A stretch of DNA of 46,060 nucleotides, taken from NCBI GenBank assembly GCA_947453205.1, contig CANGFT010000032.1, positions 1-46,060 of the forward strand, read 5' to 3'. Positions 18,561 through 25,504 of the stretch are shown here, one piece after another (the first letter of the stretch is position 1; each line of letters starts with the position of its first letter). The stretch is from Beijerinckiaceae bacterium (GTDB lineage Bacteria; Pseudomonadota; Alphaproteobacteria; Rhizobiales; Beijerinckiaceae). The notes under the pieces were generated by a model. The model ran no database searches. It saw nothing but the letters and a program-made list of their open reading frames with translations, and had not been told where the DNA came from. The translations under genes were made by a program, and so were the position numbers.

Positions 18561-18953
18561 TTACGTTTCTTTCCACCAAAAATATCCTTTGAACACAACC
18601 CATATTCATTAAGAAACGACCAAGGCCGACGTCATACGCCCGCCTGGCCAGACCCCAGCCCCACGACGGACCAGATGCCCCTCGGAAGACGATGAATAAT
18701 CTTTATCGGATTCCCGTCGGGGGGTCCACAATCCAATCAAGCGCAACAATAAACGCAACACATGTCATGAAATGAAAGCACACTCGTATTGTTGAAAATC
18801 CGCGCGGCGCCGCGTCAAAAATCCGGCGCCCCTGCGGGAGACTAAAAACCAAATATTTTCAGAATTTTAGCAGCCATCGCCGATTCAGAGGGAATGGCAT
18901 GACATGTGCTTGAAGACACAGAGACAGCTTTTTAGTCTTTGGAGACTTCAGCC
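18561..18953. promoter_or_regulatory. Divergent intergenic region between capsule operon and outer-membrane protein gene
   Basis: This stretch of nearly 400 bp has no credible gene and must hold the leftward promoter of the capsule operon and the rightward promoter of the outer-membrane protein gene. It is AT-richer than its flanks. I can see an 8-bp inverted repeat CAACAATA/TATTGTTG (18744-18751 and 18787-18794) and a GC dyad near 18805-18820. Neither can be tied to a known regulator. GGAG at 18941-18944 is the ribosome site of the rightward gene. Confidence 0.45.
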
Positions 18954-19766
18954 ATGAACCGAGCCCTGCTCGTCGGCCTTCTGCTTCTGCCGCCGGTGAC
19001 GGCTGGCGCCGCCGACGACCTCTACAAAAGGCCCAGGAAAGCGCCCGTTTCGGCGCCCGCCTACGACTGGAGCGGCGTCTATTTCGGCGTTCACTTCGAT
19101 ATGGCGAAGCAGCCAACGACCATTCAGTCCTCTGTCCAGCGCACGACGGGTTCGTATGACGCAGGCTCGCCCTACGGCTCCCTGAGCCTCAATTCACGCG
19201 GCCTGCAGGGCGGGGTTCATGTCGGCTACAACCATCAATTTGGGGCGGTTGTCCTCGGCTTTGAGGGCGATGGGTCGGTCGGGAGCGTCAAGGGTTCAAG
19301 AACCACGCAAGTTCCGGGGCTTCAGCAAATCGAAGCGAAATATGCAAGCGCGGACAAGTCCTACGTCTCCTTGCGCGGCCGTTTGGGTCTGGCCGCCGAC
19401 AATCTCCTTATTTACGGCGCTTTCGGCGGCGCAATCAGGACAACTGAAATCGGGCGGACCCAATATGCGGTCGCTGGCGCAGAATTGGCTGTGGCGGATT
19501 ATGCGACCGCCCCTGTCTTTACGGAGACGGCGACGAAGTCGCAAACAGGGCTCGTTTTGGGCGGGGGTCTCGAATATGCGTGGAGCATGGGCTGGTCGCT
19601 ATCAGCTTCCTATTTCGTCACTCGCTGGGAGAAGGGAAAGGTCCAGACGCCGCGCGCTCTGGATTCGGTTTTCAGCTATACCGCCACTTCTGCGGCCAAT
19701 GGCCGCGACCATCAGCTCAACGCGACGACCCAGACCTTCCGCCTCGGCTTGAATTACAAATTGTAG
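18954..19766 (+). CDS. Omp25/Omp31-like outer-membrane beta-barrel protein
   Basis: A 270-residue protein with an N-terminal signal peptide (MNRALLVGLLLLPPVTAGA, cleavage after GAA or nearby). It has the rhizobial outer-membrane protein pattern: YDWSGVYFGVHF directly after a short linker, GGVHVGYNHQFGAVVLGFEGD, alternating beta strands such as YVSLRGRLGLAADNLLIYGAF and LGGGLEYAWSMGWSLSASYF, and the terminal strand TFRLGLNYKL. These small barrels are abundant structural or porin-like proteins in Brucella, Bartonella and relatives. ATG 18954 is chosen because it keeps the signal peptide and has GGAG 9 bases before it; an upstream in-frame TTG is ignored. It stands alone in its transcription unit. 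No specific ligand can be inferred. Confidence 0.85.
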   Translation: MNRALLVGLLLLPPVTAGAADDLYKRPRKAPVSAPAYDWSGVYFGVHFDMAKQPTTIQSSVQRTTGSYDAGSPYGSLSLNSRGLQGGVHVGYNHQFGAVVLGFEGDGSVGSVKGSRTTQVPGLQQIEAKYASADKSYVSLRGRLGLAADNLLIYGAFGGAIRTTEIGRTQYAVAGAELAVADYATAPVFTETATKSQTGLVLGGGLEYAWSMGWSLSASYFVTRWEKGKVQTPRALDSVFSYTATSAANGRDHQLNATTQTFRLGLNYKL

Positions 19767-19774
19767 CCTGTCGA

Positions 19775-19815
19775 AAGGGCCCTTTGGTTCTTGCCGGAGC
19801 CTTTGCCCGGCAAGG
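19775..19815 (+). terminator. Palindromes after the outer-membrane protein gene (terminator or activator site)
   Basis: A perfect 12-bp palindrome AAAGGGCCCTTT (19775-19786) is followed by an inverted repeat CTTGCCGG/CCGGCAAG (19791-19798 and 19808-19815). Neither is followed by a clear T-run. They may end the upstream transcript. Their place about 65-105 bp before the sigma-54 promoter also fits an upstream activator site for a bacterial enhancer-binding protein. Confidence 0.4.
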
Positions 19816-19878
19816 ATACAGGTTGCCATCGATCGCCATAAGTTAATGAAAAGTAAAGGAAAAGCGCAAAAACCTTAA

Positions 19879-19894
19879 TGGCACGGAAATTGCT
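19879..19894 (+). promoter_or_regulatory. Sigma-54 (RpoN) promoter of the octapeptide-repeat gene
   Basis: TGGCACGGAAATTGCT matches the RpoN consensus TGGCACR-N4-TTGCW at every fixed position, with the -24 GG and -12 GC exactly 10 bp apart. Transcription would start around 19903-19906, leaving a short leader before ATG 19931. This also argues against the in-frame GTG at 19895 as the start. Expression should need an ATP-dependent enhancer-binding protein. Confidence 0.78.
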
Positions 19895-19930
19895 GTGTCC
19901 CGCGCAGACAAACAATCGGGAACCTGCCTA

Positions 19931-21940
19931 ATGGTCAGCATCTCATCGGTTAGCGCTTCGTCGGCGACAAAGCCCGTTTCCTCGACCGCCACAACGACGA
20001 CGACAAGCCCTGCCAAGCCTGCCACGGCCAGCGTCTCGGTTTCCATTTCTGCGGCTGGTCAGTCGATTTCCGCTCTGGCCTCGATGGCGACCAATGTGTT
20101 GCGGTCCATGAGCACGACACAGATCGCGGCTCTCACGACCGCGCAGATTCAGGCGCTCTCCGTCAAGCAGCTCCCCGCCCTCACCACGATGCAGATCCAC
20201 GCCCTGACCACAGCGCAGATCAATGCCCTGAGCTCAAAGCAGCTTGCATCCTTGACGATACCGCAGGTCCAGACCCTCGATGAGGATCAGGCGGCGGCGA
20301 TGAGCACAAGCGCGATCGCGGGACTGACGGTCTCCGAGATTGTGGCGCTCCAGACCGCCAGTTTCGCGGCTTTGACGACGGATCAGTTGGGGGGGCTCAC
20401 CGCCAAGCAGCTTGTGGCGCTGACGCCGAGCCAGATTCACTCATTGGATCCCGACAAGCTCAACAAAATCGCCACGTCCGCCATGTCGGGCTTCACCACC
20501 AGTCAGATTGTGAGCTTCACGAGCGACCAAATCGAAAAGCTTACGTCTGGTCAGGTCGCCCAATTGACGGCCAAGCAATTGGCGGTCCTGACGACGCCGC
20601 AGATCCAGGCGATGACGACCGAACAAATTCATGCGCTGACGGACAAGCAGATCGCCGCTCTCACCACAGAAGAGATGGCCGCCTTTTCTGACGAGCAGTT
20701 GGCCGCCATTGCAACAGGCGCCATCAAGGGGCTGAGCGCGGCCGACATCACAGCCATCGACACGATGAATTTCGATGGCTTCACCACCGACCAGATTGCC
20801 CAAATGACGGCCAAGCAATTGGCTGGATTGACATCAAGCGAAATCGGCGGCTTGGAAGACGCGCAAATTCAGGCCATTGCGACCTCTGCGCTCGCTGGCC
20901 TGACCACCGCTCAGCTTTCGTACTTCACCGCAGATGAGATGGACGAGTTCTCATCCGGGCAAATCAAGGCGATGAGCGCGCTGCAGCTGAGCTCATTGCG
21001 GACAGATCAAATCTTGGCGCTGGCCTCAGATCGGATCAATGCTCTCTCCAGCAAGCAGATCGCCGCTCTGACGACCACGCAATTCGCCGTGCTGACGGAT
21101 GAGCAAACGGCGGCCATCGCCACGGAAGCCATCAAGGGAATCGAAACGCAAGATCTTGCGATGTTGGACCCCGACAGCTTCGCCGCTTTCACCACTGCGC
21201 AGATGTCCGGCTTGACCTACAAACAGATCAACGCTTTGACATCGGACGAAATCATCAACCTCGATCCGCAGCAGATACAGGCGCTGACGACATCGGCCAT
21301 CGCAGGCCTCAGTCCGCTCAACCTCTCATACTTCACGTCGGACGAAGTCGCCGCCCTGACCACGGGACAGATCCGCGCGCTGACCCCGGCGCAAGTCAGC
21401 AACTTGATGATCCCCCAGATCACCGCCATGACGACTGATCAGATCCATGCTCTGTCCGACAAGCAAATGGGGGCGTTGCAACCTGCTCAGATCATGAATC
21501 TGGCGGAAGATCAGGCGAAAGCCATCGACCCCCTCTCGATCAAGGGCTTCTCCGCCGCCGGCATCGCAGCTTTCGATCCCGAGAGTTTCGCGGCTTTCAC
21601 CTCGGCTCAGATCAACGCGCTGCTTCCCAAGCACTTGCGCGCCCTCAGCACTGCGGAGATCGCCGCTCTGACGACCGATCAGATCAAGGGGATCAACGAT
21701 GGATATATCGGCGCATTCGACAGCGCCCAGATCGCCGCGCTCGCTCCAGAGACCGTAGCCGAACTGACCACCAACCAGATCCAGCATCTGACCGGCGATC
21801 AGATCTCTTTCCTGGCGACCGATCAAGTCCAGGCGTTGAAGACCGACCAGATCAGCGCTCTGCTTCCGAAGCAGGTGGCAAGAATATCAGAGGAGCAGTT
21901 GGCAGCTCTCTCAGAAGACCAGTTGAACGCGATCCTGTAA
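19931..21940 (+). CDS. Octapeptide-repeat protein (76 gapless octads, 17-octad super-period)
   Basis: A 669-residue protein with no recognised catalytic domain. Residues 1-58 are Ser/Thr/Ala-rich, with no classical signal peptide. From residue 59 the whole chain divides without a gap into 76 octapeptides of consensus (A/G)LTT(D/A/x)Q(I/L)(x), ending in a terminal AIL. Position 2 is nearly always Leu, Ile, Met or Phe, position 6 mostly Gln, and position 7 Ile, Leu, Val, Met or Phe. The octads also follow a higher-order period of 17 units (136 residues). The regular spacing suggests a solenoid or fibre with hydrophobic positions 2 and 7 inside. The start ATG 19931 fits the sigma-54 promoter just upstream. 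Function is unknown; a structural, adhesive or secreted role is plausible. A similar LTxxQLxAL motif recurs in the repeat protein at the right edge. Confidence 0.82.
   Translation: MVSISSVSASSATKPVSSTATTTTTSPAKPATASVSVSISAAGQSISALASMATNVLRSMSTTQIAALTTAQIQALSVKQLPALTTMQIHALTTAQINALSSKQLASLTIPQVQTLDEDQAAAMSTSAIAGLTVSEIVALQTASFAALTTDQLGGLTAKQLVALTPSQIHSLDPDKLNKIATSAMSGFTTSQIVSFTSDQIEKLTSGQVAQLTAKQLAVLTTPQIQAMTTEQIHALTDKQIAALTTEEMAAFSDEQLAAIATGAIKGLSAADITAIDTMNFDGFTTDQIAQMTAKQLAGLTSSEIGGLEDAQIQAIATSALAGLTTAQLSYFTADEMDEFSSGQIKAMSALQLSSLRTDQILALASDRINALSSKQIAALTTTQFAVLTDEQTAAIATEAIKGIETQDLAMLDPDSFAAFTTAQMSGLTYKQINALTSDEIINLDPQQIQALTTSAIAGLSPLNLSYFTSDEVAALTTGQIRALTPAQVSNLMIPQITAMTTDQIHALSDKQMGALQPAQIMNLAEDQAKAIDPLSIKGFSAAGIAAFDPESFAAFTSAQINALLPKHLRALSTAEIAALTTDQIKGINDGYIGAFDSAQIAALAPETVAELTTNQIQHLTGDQISFLATDQVQALKTDQISALLPKQVARISEEQLAALSEDQLNAIL
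20105..21937 (+). repeat. 24-bp coding repeats arranged in four 408-bp super-repeats
   Basis: The octad-coding array starts at 20105. Super-repeats of 17 octads begin at 20273, 20681, 21089 and 21497, and a fifth starts at 21905 and is cut by the stop. A partial one of seven octads precedes the first. Matching octads share diagnostic residues: octad 1 has EDQ or DEQ, octad 2 is AI-T-AI-like, octad 4 ends in a Ser/Asn-Phe pair, octad 11 begins Y/S-F-T in three copies. The DNA copies have diverged, so the array is old, yet no octad has been gained or lost between copies. Confidence 0.8.
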
Positions 21941-21982
21941 CATCCCCAACATCGCCACGTCGTTTCATCGATTGTCCAAAAT

Positions 21983-22012
21983 CCGCCTTTCCAGCACAAG
22001 CTGGAAAGGCGG
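21983..22012 (+). terminator. Strong hairpin after the octapeptide-repeat gene
   Basis: A perfect 13-bp stem, CCGCCTTTCCAGC against GCTGGAAAGGCGG, with a 4-base loop, begins 43 bp after the stop codon. It is followed by only two T residues, so it is a hairpin terminator without a proper T-run, or it protects the transcript end. It separates this gene from the tungstate operon. Confidence 0.65.
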
Positions 22013-22134
22013 TTCATGCGTTGCGGCCCCCCTTCATCACCGGATGCAGCTTTCTTCCCGGTCGATGAGAGACAGACCTGTTGTTCGTCCGGGCTGAAAT
22101 ATGGTTAGATGGGCGGGTTCATGGGAAGCGCGCG

Positions 22135-22827
22135 ATGATGGAGGAACCAAGCGCATGGCGACTGATCGCGTCAGCCGATCCTGCGCTGTTCGGCATCGTC
22201 TATCTATCCCTTAAAATCAGCCTCAGCGCCGTTGTGGCGGCTGGGCTCATGGGTTTTCCCCTGGGCGCTCTTCTCGCCTTCACCTCCTTTCCCGGACGCG
22301 GCGCCCTCATTGTGCTGACCAACGCCTTCATGGGGCTGCCCCCTGTCGTGGTCGGCCTCTGCGTCTTCCTCGCCCTGTCGCGCAGCGGGCCCCTGGGCTC
22401 GCTCGGGCTGCTCTTCACGCCGACCGCCATGATCATCGCGCAGGCGATCCTCATCACGCCGATCATCGTGGCGCTCACGCGGCAGACCATCGAGGATCTC
22501 TGGAGCGAATATCGCAACGAGCTTCTCGCCATGGGCCTGTCGCCCCTGGGATGCCTCCTGACGCTTCTCTACGACGCGCGCATCAGCCTGCTGACGACCC
22601 TGCTCGCCGGTTTCGGGCGCGCGGCGGCTGAGGTCGGCGCGGTGATGATCGTCGGCGGCAACATCGAGGGCTTCACCCGCACGATGACGACCGCCATCGC
22701 GCTGGAGACCTCCAAAGGCGACCTGCCGCTCGCCATGAGCCTTGGTCTTCTGCTCATCCTCATCGTCATCGGCGTCAACGCCAGCACATGGCTGCTCAGC
22801 GCCTTGGCCAGACGCAGGATGGGCTGA
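22135..22827 (+). CDS. tupB: TupB-like tungstate ABC transporter permease
   Basis: A 230-residue inner-membrane protein with about five hydrophobic segments and the transporter EAA-type loop (ELLAMGLSPLGCLLTLLYDARISLL, then a GFGRAAAEVGAVMIVGGN stretch) typical of the TupB/WtpB/ModB permease group. It would carry tungstate through the inner membrane. ATG 22135 (followed directly by a second ATG) is chosen because GGAAG lies 6 bases before it; longer in-frame readings start at TTG. Its stop is one base before the start of the ATPase gene, and the binding protein with the TupA signature follows, which decides between tungstate and molybdate or sulfate. No clear ModE or TunR operator is visible upstream. 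Confidence 0.85.
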   Translation: MMEEPSAWRLIASADPALFGIVYLSLKISLSAVVAAGLMGFPLGALLAFTSFPGRGALIVLTNAFMGLPPVVVGLCVFLALSRSGPLGSLGLLFTPTAMIIAQAILITPIIVALTRQTIEDLWSEYRNELLAMGLSPLGCLLTLLYDARISLLTTLLAGFGRAAAEVGAVMIVGGNIEGFTRTMTTAIALETSKGDLPLAMSLGLLLILIVIGVNASTWLLSALARRRMG

Positions 22828-22828
22828 C

Positions 22829-23557
22829 ATGGCCATCGCCAACCTTCCCCTGATCCTGCGCAACGTCAGTTATCGCGTGGGCGAGCAGAAGCTTCTCGAC
22901 GATGTCTCCCTGACCGTCTCCAGCGGCGCGCCCACAGCCATCCTCGGGCCCAATGGCGCCGGCAAAAGCACTCTGCTCCATATCGCCATGGGCCTGATGC
23001 GGCCCACCTCTGGATCCATATCCTGGGGCGGATGCAGCGAAACGACGCCCCATCGCCGGGCCATCGTCTTTCAGCGCCCGGTCATGCTGCGGCGCACTGT
23101 GCGGGGCAACATCATCTTCGCCCTGGCGCAGACAGACTGCCCGGCGGAGGCCCGCGAAGGGCGCCTCCAGTCTCTTCTCGAGAAAGTCGGCCTCACCGCC
23201 CTTGCGGACCGGCCTGCGCGGCGCCTGTCCGGCGGGGAGCAGAAGCGCGTTGCGCTGGCCCGCGCCCTCGCGCGCGACCCCGATCTTCTGTTGCTGGACG
23301 AACCGACCGCTGACCTTGATCCCGCCGCCACCCGCGCCGTCGAAGCGATCATCGCCGATGCAGCCGCTGCGGGCATGAAGATCCTCATGGTCTCCCATGA
23401 CGCCGCGCAGGTCCGGCGTCTTGCAGGCGACATACACTTCCTCGTGAACAGCCGCTTGCGCGAAAGCGCGTCGGCGGCCACATTCTTCAGCGAGACCGCA
23501 TCGCCATTGGCGCAAAGCTTCTTGCGCGGCGATCTATTGACGGAGACCACCCCATGA
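22829..23557 (+). CDS. tupC: TupC-like tungstate ABC transporter ATPase
   Basis: A 242-residue ABC ATPase with the Walker A motif GPNGAGKST (about residues 36-44), Q-loop FQRPVMLRRTV, signature LSGGEQKRVALARALA, Walker B LLLLDEPTADLD and the H-loop His in MVSHDAAQ. It couples ATP hydrolysis to import through the permease encoded upstream. The ATG at 22829 follows the permease stop after a single base, and its own end overlaps the binding-protein start as ATGA, so the three genes form one operon. Substrate assignment rests on the neighbour; the ATPase itself resembles other molybdate/tungstate/phosphate-type importers. It lacks a C-terminal TOBE/MOP extension, as TupC proteins generally do, unlike ModC. 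Confidence 0.86.
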   Translation: MAIANLPLILRNVSYRVGEQKLLDDVSLTVSSGAPTAILGPNGAGKSTLLHIAMGLMRPTSGSISWGGCSETTPHRRAIVFQRPVMLRRTVRGNIIFALAQTDCPAEAREGRLQSLLEKVGLTALADRPARRLSGGEQKRVALARALARDPDLLLLDEPTADLDPAATRAVEAIIADAAAAGMKILMVSHDAAQVRRLAGDIHFLVNSRLRESASAATFFSETASPLAQSFLRGDLLTETTP

Positions 23558-24366
23558 AGAAGCTCATTCCTGCCCTCACGCTCCTCGCGCTGACCCTGAC
23601 GGGCGCTGCGGCGCAGGAGAAATCCATCACGATCGCCTCCACCACCTCGACGCAGGATTCGGGGCTCTTTTCCCATCTGCTGCCGATCTTCAAGGCAAGG
23701 ACAGGCATCGATGTGAAAGTCATCGCGCAGGGCACGGGGCAAGCGCTCGACACGGGACGGCGCGGGGACGCGGATGTGCTCTTCGTGCACGCAAAGCCGC
23801 AGGAAGAGGAGTTCGTCGCCCAGGGCTTCGGCGTCGCGCGCTTCGATGTGATGTATAACGATTTCGTGCTGATCGGCCCCGCAAGCGATCCGGCGGGGCT
23901 CAAGGGTTCGAAGGACATTGCGGCGGCCCTCGTCAAAATTCAGACGCAGGGCGCGCCTTTCGTGTCACGCGGCGACAAGTCCGGCACCCATGCGGCGGAG
24001 CTTGCGCTCTGGAAGGAGGCGGGCGTCGACCTCGGCGCGAAGCGCGGCGCCTGGTATCGCGAGATTGGTCAGGGCATGGGCGCGGCGCTCAACACCGCCA
24101 AAGCCATGGAGGCCTATGTGCTCGCTGACCGCGGCACATGGATCTCCTTCAAGGGCAAGGAAGGCCTGACCATCGCCGTCGAAGGCGACAAGCGGCTCTT
24201 CAACCAGTATGGCGTCATCCTCGCCAATCCCGCCAAATTCGCATGGGTGAAGAAAGAACCGGGCCAGGCCTTCATCGACTATGTGCTGTCCGACGAAGGT
24301 CAGAAGACCATCGCCGATTACAAGATCGAGGGTCAGCAATTGTTCTTCCCCAACGCGAAGCGCTAG
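23554..24366 (+). CDS. tupA: TupA-like tungstate-binding periplasmic protein
   Basis: A 270-residue protein with a Sec signal peptide (MKKLIPALTLLALTLTGAAAQ, cleavage after AAA or AAQ). The mature part begins with the TupA signature ITIASTTSTQDSGLF, whose TTTS-type loop binds the oxyanion; later landmarks are DADVLFVHAK, FVSRGDKSGTHAAEL and FNQYGVILANP. TupA proteins prefer tungstate strongly over molybdate. The start overlaps the ATPase stop by four bases. With a Tat-exported formate dehydrogenase and Mo/W cofactor genes in the same window, the likely purpose is to supply tungsten (or molybdenum) for that enzyme. The specificity is inferred from the family, not measured. Confidence 0.88.
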   Translation: MKKLIPALTLLALTLTGAAAQEKSITIASTTSTQDSGLFSHLLPIFKARTGIDVKVIAQGTGQALDTGRRGDADVLFVHAKPQEEEFVAQGFGVARFDVMYNDFVLIGPASDPAGLKGSKDIAAALVKIQTQGAPFVSRGDKSGTHAAELALWKEAGVDLGAKRGAWYREIGQGMGAALNTAKAMEAYVLADRGTWISFKGKEGLTIAVEGDKRLFNQYGVILANPAKFAWVKKEPGQAFIDYVLSDEGQKTIADYKIEGQQLFFPNAKR

Positions 24367-24371
24367 GCCCC

Positions 24372-25499
24372 ATGGCGCCATCGGACCAGCAGCAGGGCGC
24401 GCTGACGTCGTTGGAGGACGCGCGGGCCCTGCTCATGGCGCGGCTGCGCCCTGCCGAACCCGTGCTCATGGCGCTGGACGCCGCCGCTGGATGCATTTGC
24501 GCTGAACCGCTGGCGGCCCCGGCCCATCCGCCGCAGGCCTATGCCTTGCGCAGGGGTTGGGCGGTGCGGGCGGATGAGATCGTGGGGGCGTCGAATTATG
24601 CGCCGGTCCTGCCGGCAAGGGAGCCCCTGGCGATCGAGGCTGGCGACTGCCTGCCGCCGGGCTATGATTGCGTGATCGAACCCTATGGGCTCGAGCGCAT
24701 CGGCGCCATGGCGCAGGTCGTGGTGGAGGCGGCGCCGGGCGCTAATGTGCGCCGCCCCGGCGAAGACGCGCAGGCGGGACAGGTTCTCCTCGCGCCCGGC
24801 CATCGCCTGCGGGCCAGCGATCTCGCCTGCGCCGCGCTGCTGGGGGTGGCGCAGATCCGGGTGCGCCAGCCCCATGTCGCCATCGTGGAGGCGCCGGGGC
24901 CTGATGGCGCGCAGGTCACAGGCGATTTTCTGGCGCGGGCCATCGCCGCATATGGCGCCCGCGTGAGCGTCAGGCGGAGCGCCGACCGCTCTGCGCCAGC
25001 CCTGGAGGCAGCCCTGATGGGAGCGAAGGCCGATCTCATCCTCCTGATGGGCGGGACGGGCTCAGGCGCCGGCGATCACGCCATGGCGGCGCTGCGCCTG
25101 TGCGGCGAGGTTCATCTTCATGGCGTCGCGCTTGCGCCCGGCCATCCCGCCGTAATCGCAAGTGTGGCGGGGACAGTCGTGATCGCCATGCCCGCGCTCT
25201 TCGAACAGGCCTTCGGCCTCTGGCTTGGCCTTGTGCGTCCGGCCCTCGACCATCTGACGCTGCGCGCGCCCTCTTCACCCCTGCGGCTTGCGCTGACGCA
25301 CAAGATCGCCTCGCGCGTCGGCCTCGCCGAGGTTGCGCTGCTGCGCCAGGAGGGCGATCGCTTCACGCCCCTTGCGGTGGGCGACCTGCCCCTGCAATCT
25401 CTTTGCACCGCAACCCATGCCGCGATCATCGCGGCGGGCGCGGAGGGTCACGCCGCAGGGGAGCTTGTCGCAGCCCTTGCGCTTGGCGGCGCGGAGTGA
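24372..25499 (+). CDS. MoeA-like protein with degenerate active site
   Basis: A 375-residue protein with MoeA-type domain order: an N-terminal linker, a domain like that of MoeA residues 30-140, and a central MogA-like domain. The metal-insertion motifs are eroded. Where MoeA has a conserved F-xx-S-x-MDGYA stretch, this protein has AYALRRGWAV with the key Asp absent. The STGDE motif is replaced by EAPGPDGAQ. The GGxSxGxxD motif survives only as GGTGSGAGD. It begins 5 bp after the tupA stop and ends 5 bp before the next MoeA-like gene, so all belong to the tup operon. It may act as a regulatory or scaffolding partner, for example in metal choice, rather than as an enzyme. That role is inferred. 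Confidence 0.72.
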   Translation: MAPSDQQQGALTSLEDARALLMARLRPAEPVLMALDAAAGCICAEPLAAPAHPPQAYALRRGWAVRADEIVGASNYAPVLPAREPLAIEAGDCLPPGYDCVIEPYGLERIGAMAQVVVEAAPGANVRRPGEDAQAGQVLLAPGHRLRASDLACAALLGVAQIRVRQPHVAIVEAPGPDGAQVTGDFLARAIAAYGARVSVRRSADRSAPALEAALMGAKADLILLMGGTGSGAGDHAMAALRLCGEVHLHGVALAPGHPAVIASVAGTVVIAMPALFEQAFGLWLGLVRPALDHLTLRAPSSPLRLALTHKIASRVGLAEVALLRQEGDRFTPLAVGDLPLQSLCTATHAAIIAAGAEGHAAGELVAALALGGAE

Positions 25500-25504
25500 G
25501 GGGC

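Noticed and set aside
19895-19930. GTG start giving 12 more residues for the octapeptide protein
   Set aside because: It lies right at the end of the sigma-54 promoter, upstream of the expected transcription start.
22013-22134. A molybdenum/tungsten cofactor riboswitch or ModE-like operator before tupB
   Set aside because: No long conserved Moco-type fold and no ModE-like palindrome could be made out. Only a weak promoter-like TTGTTC is present.
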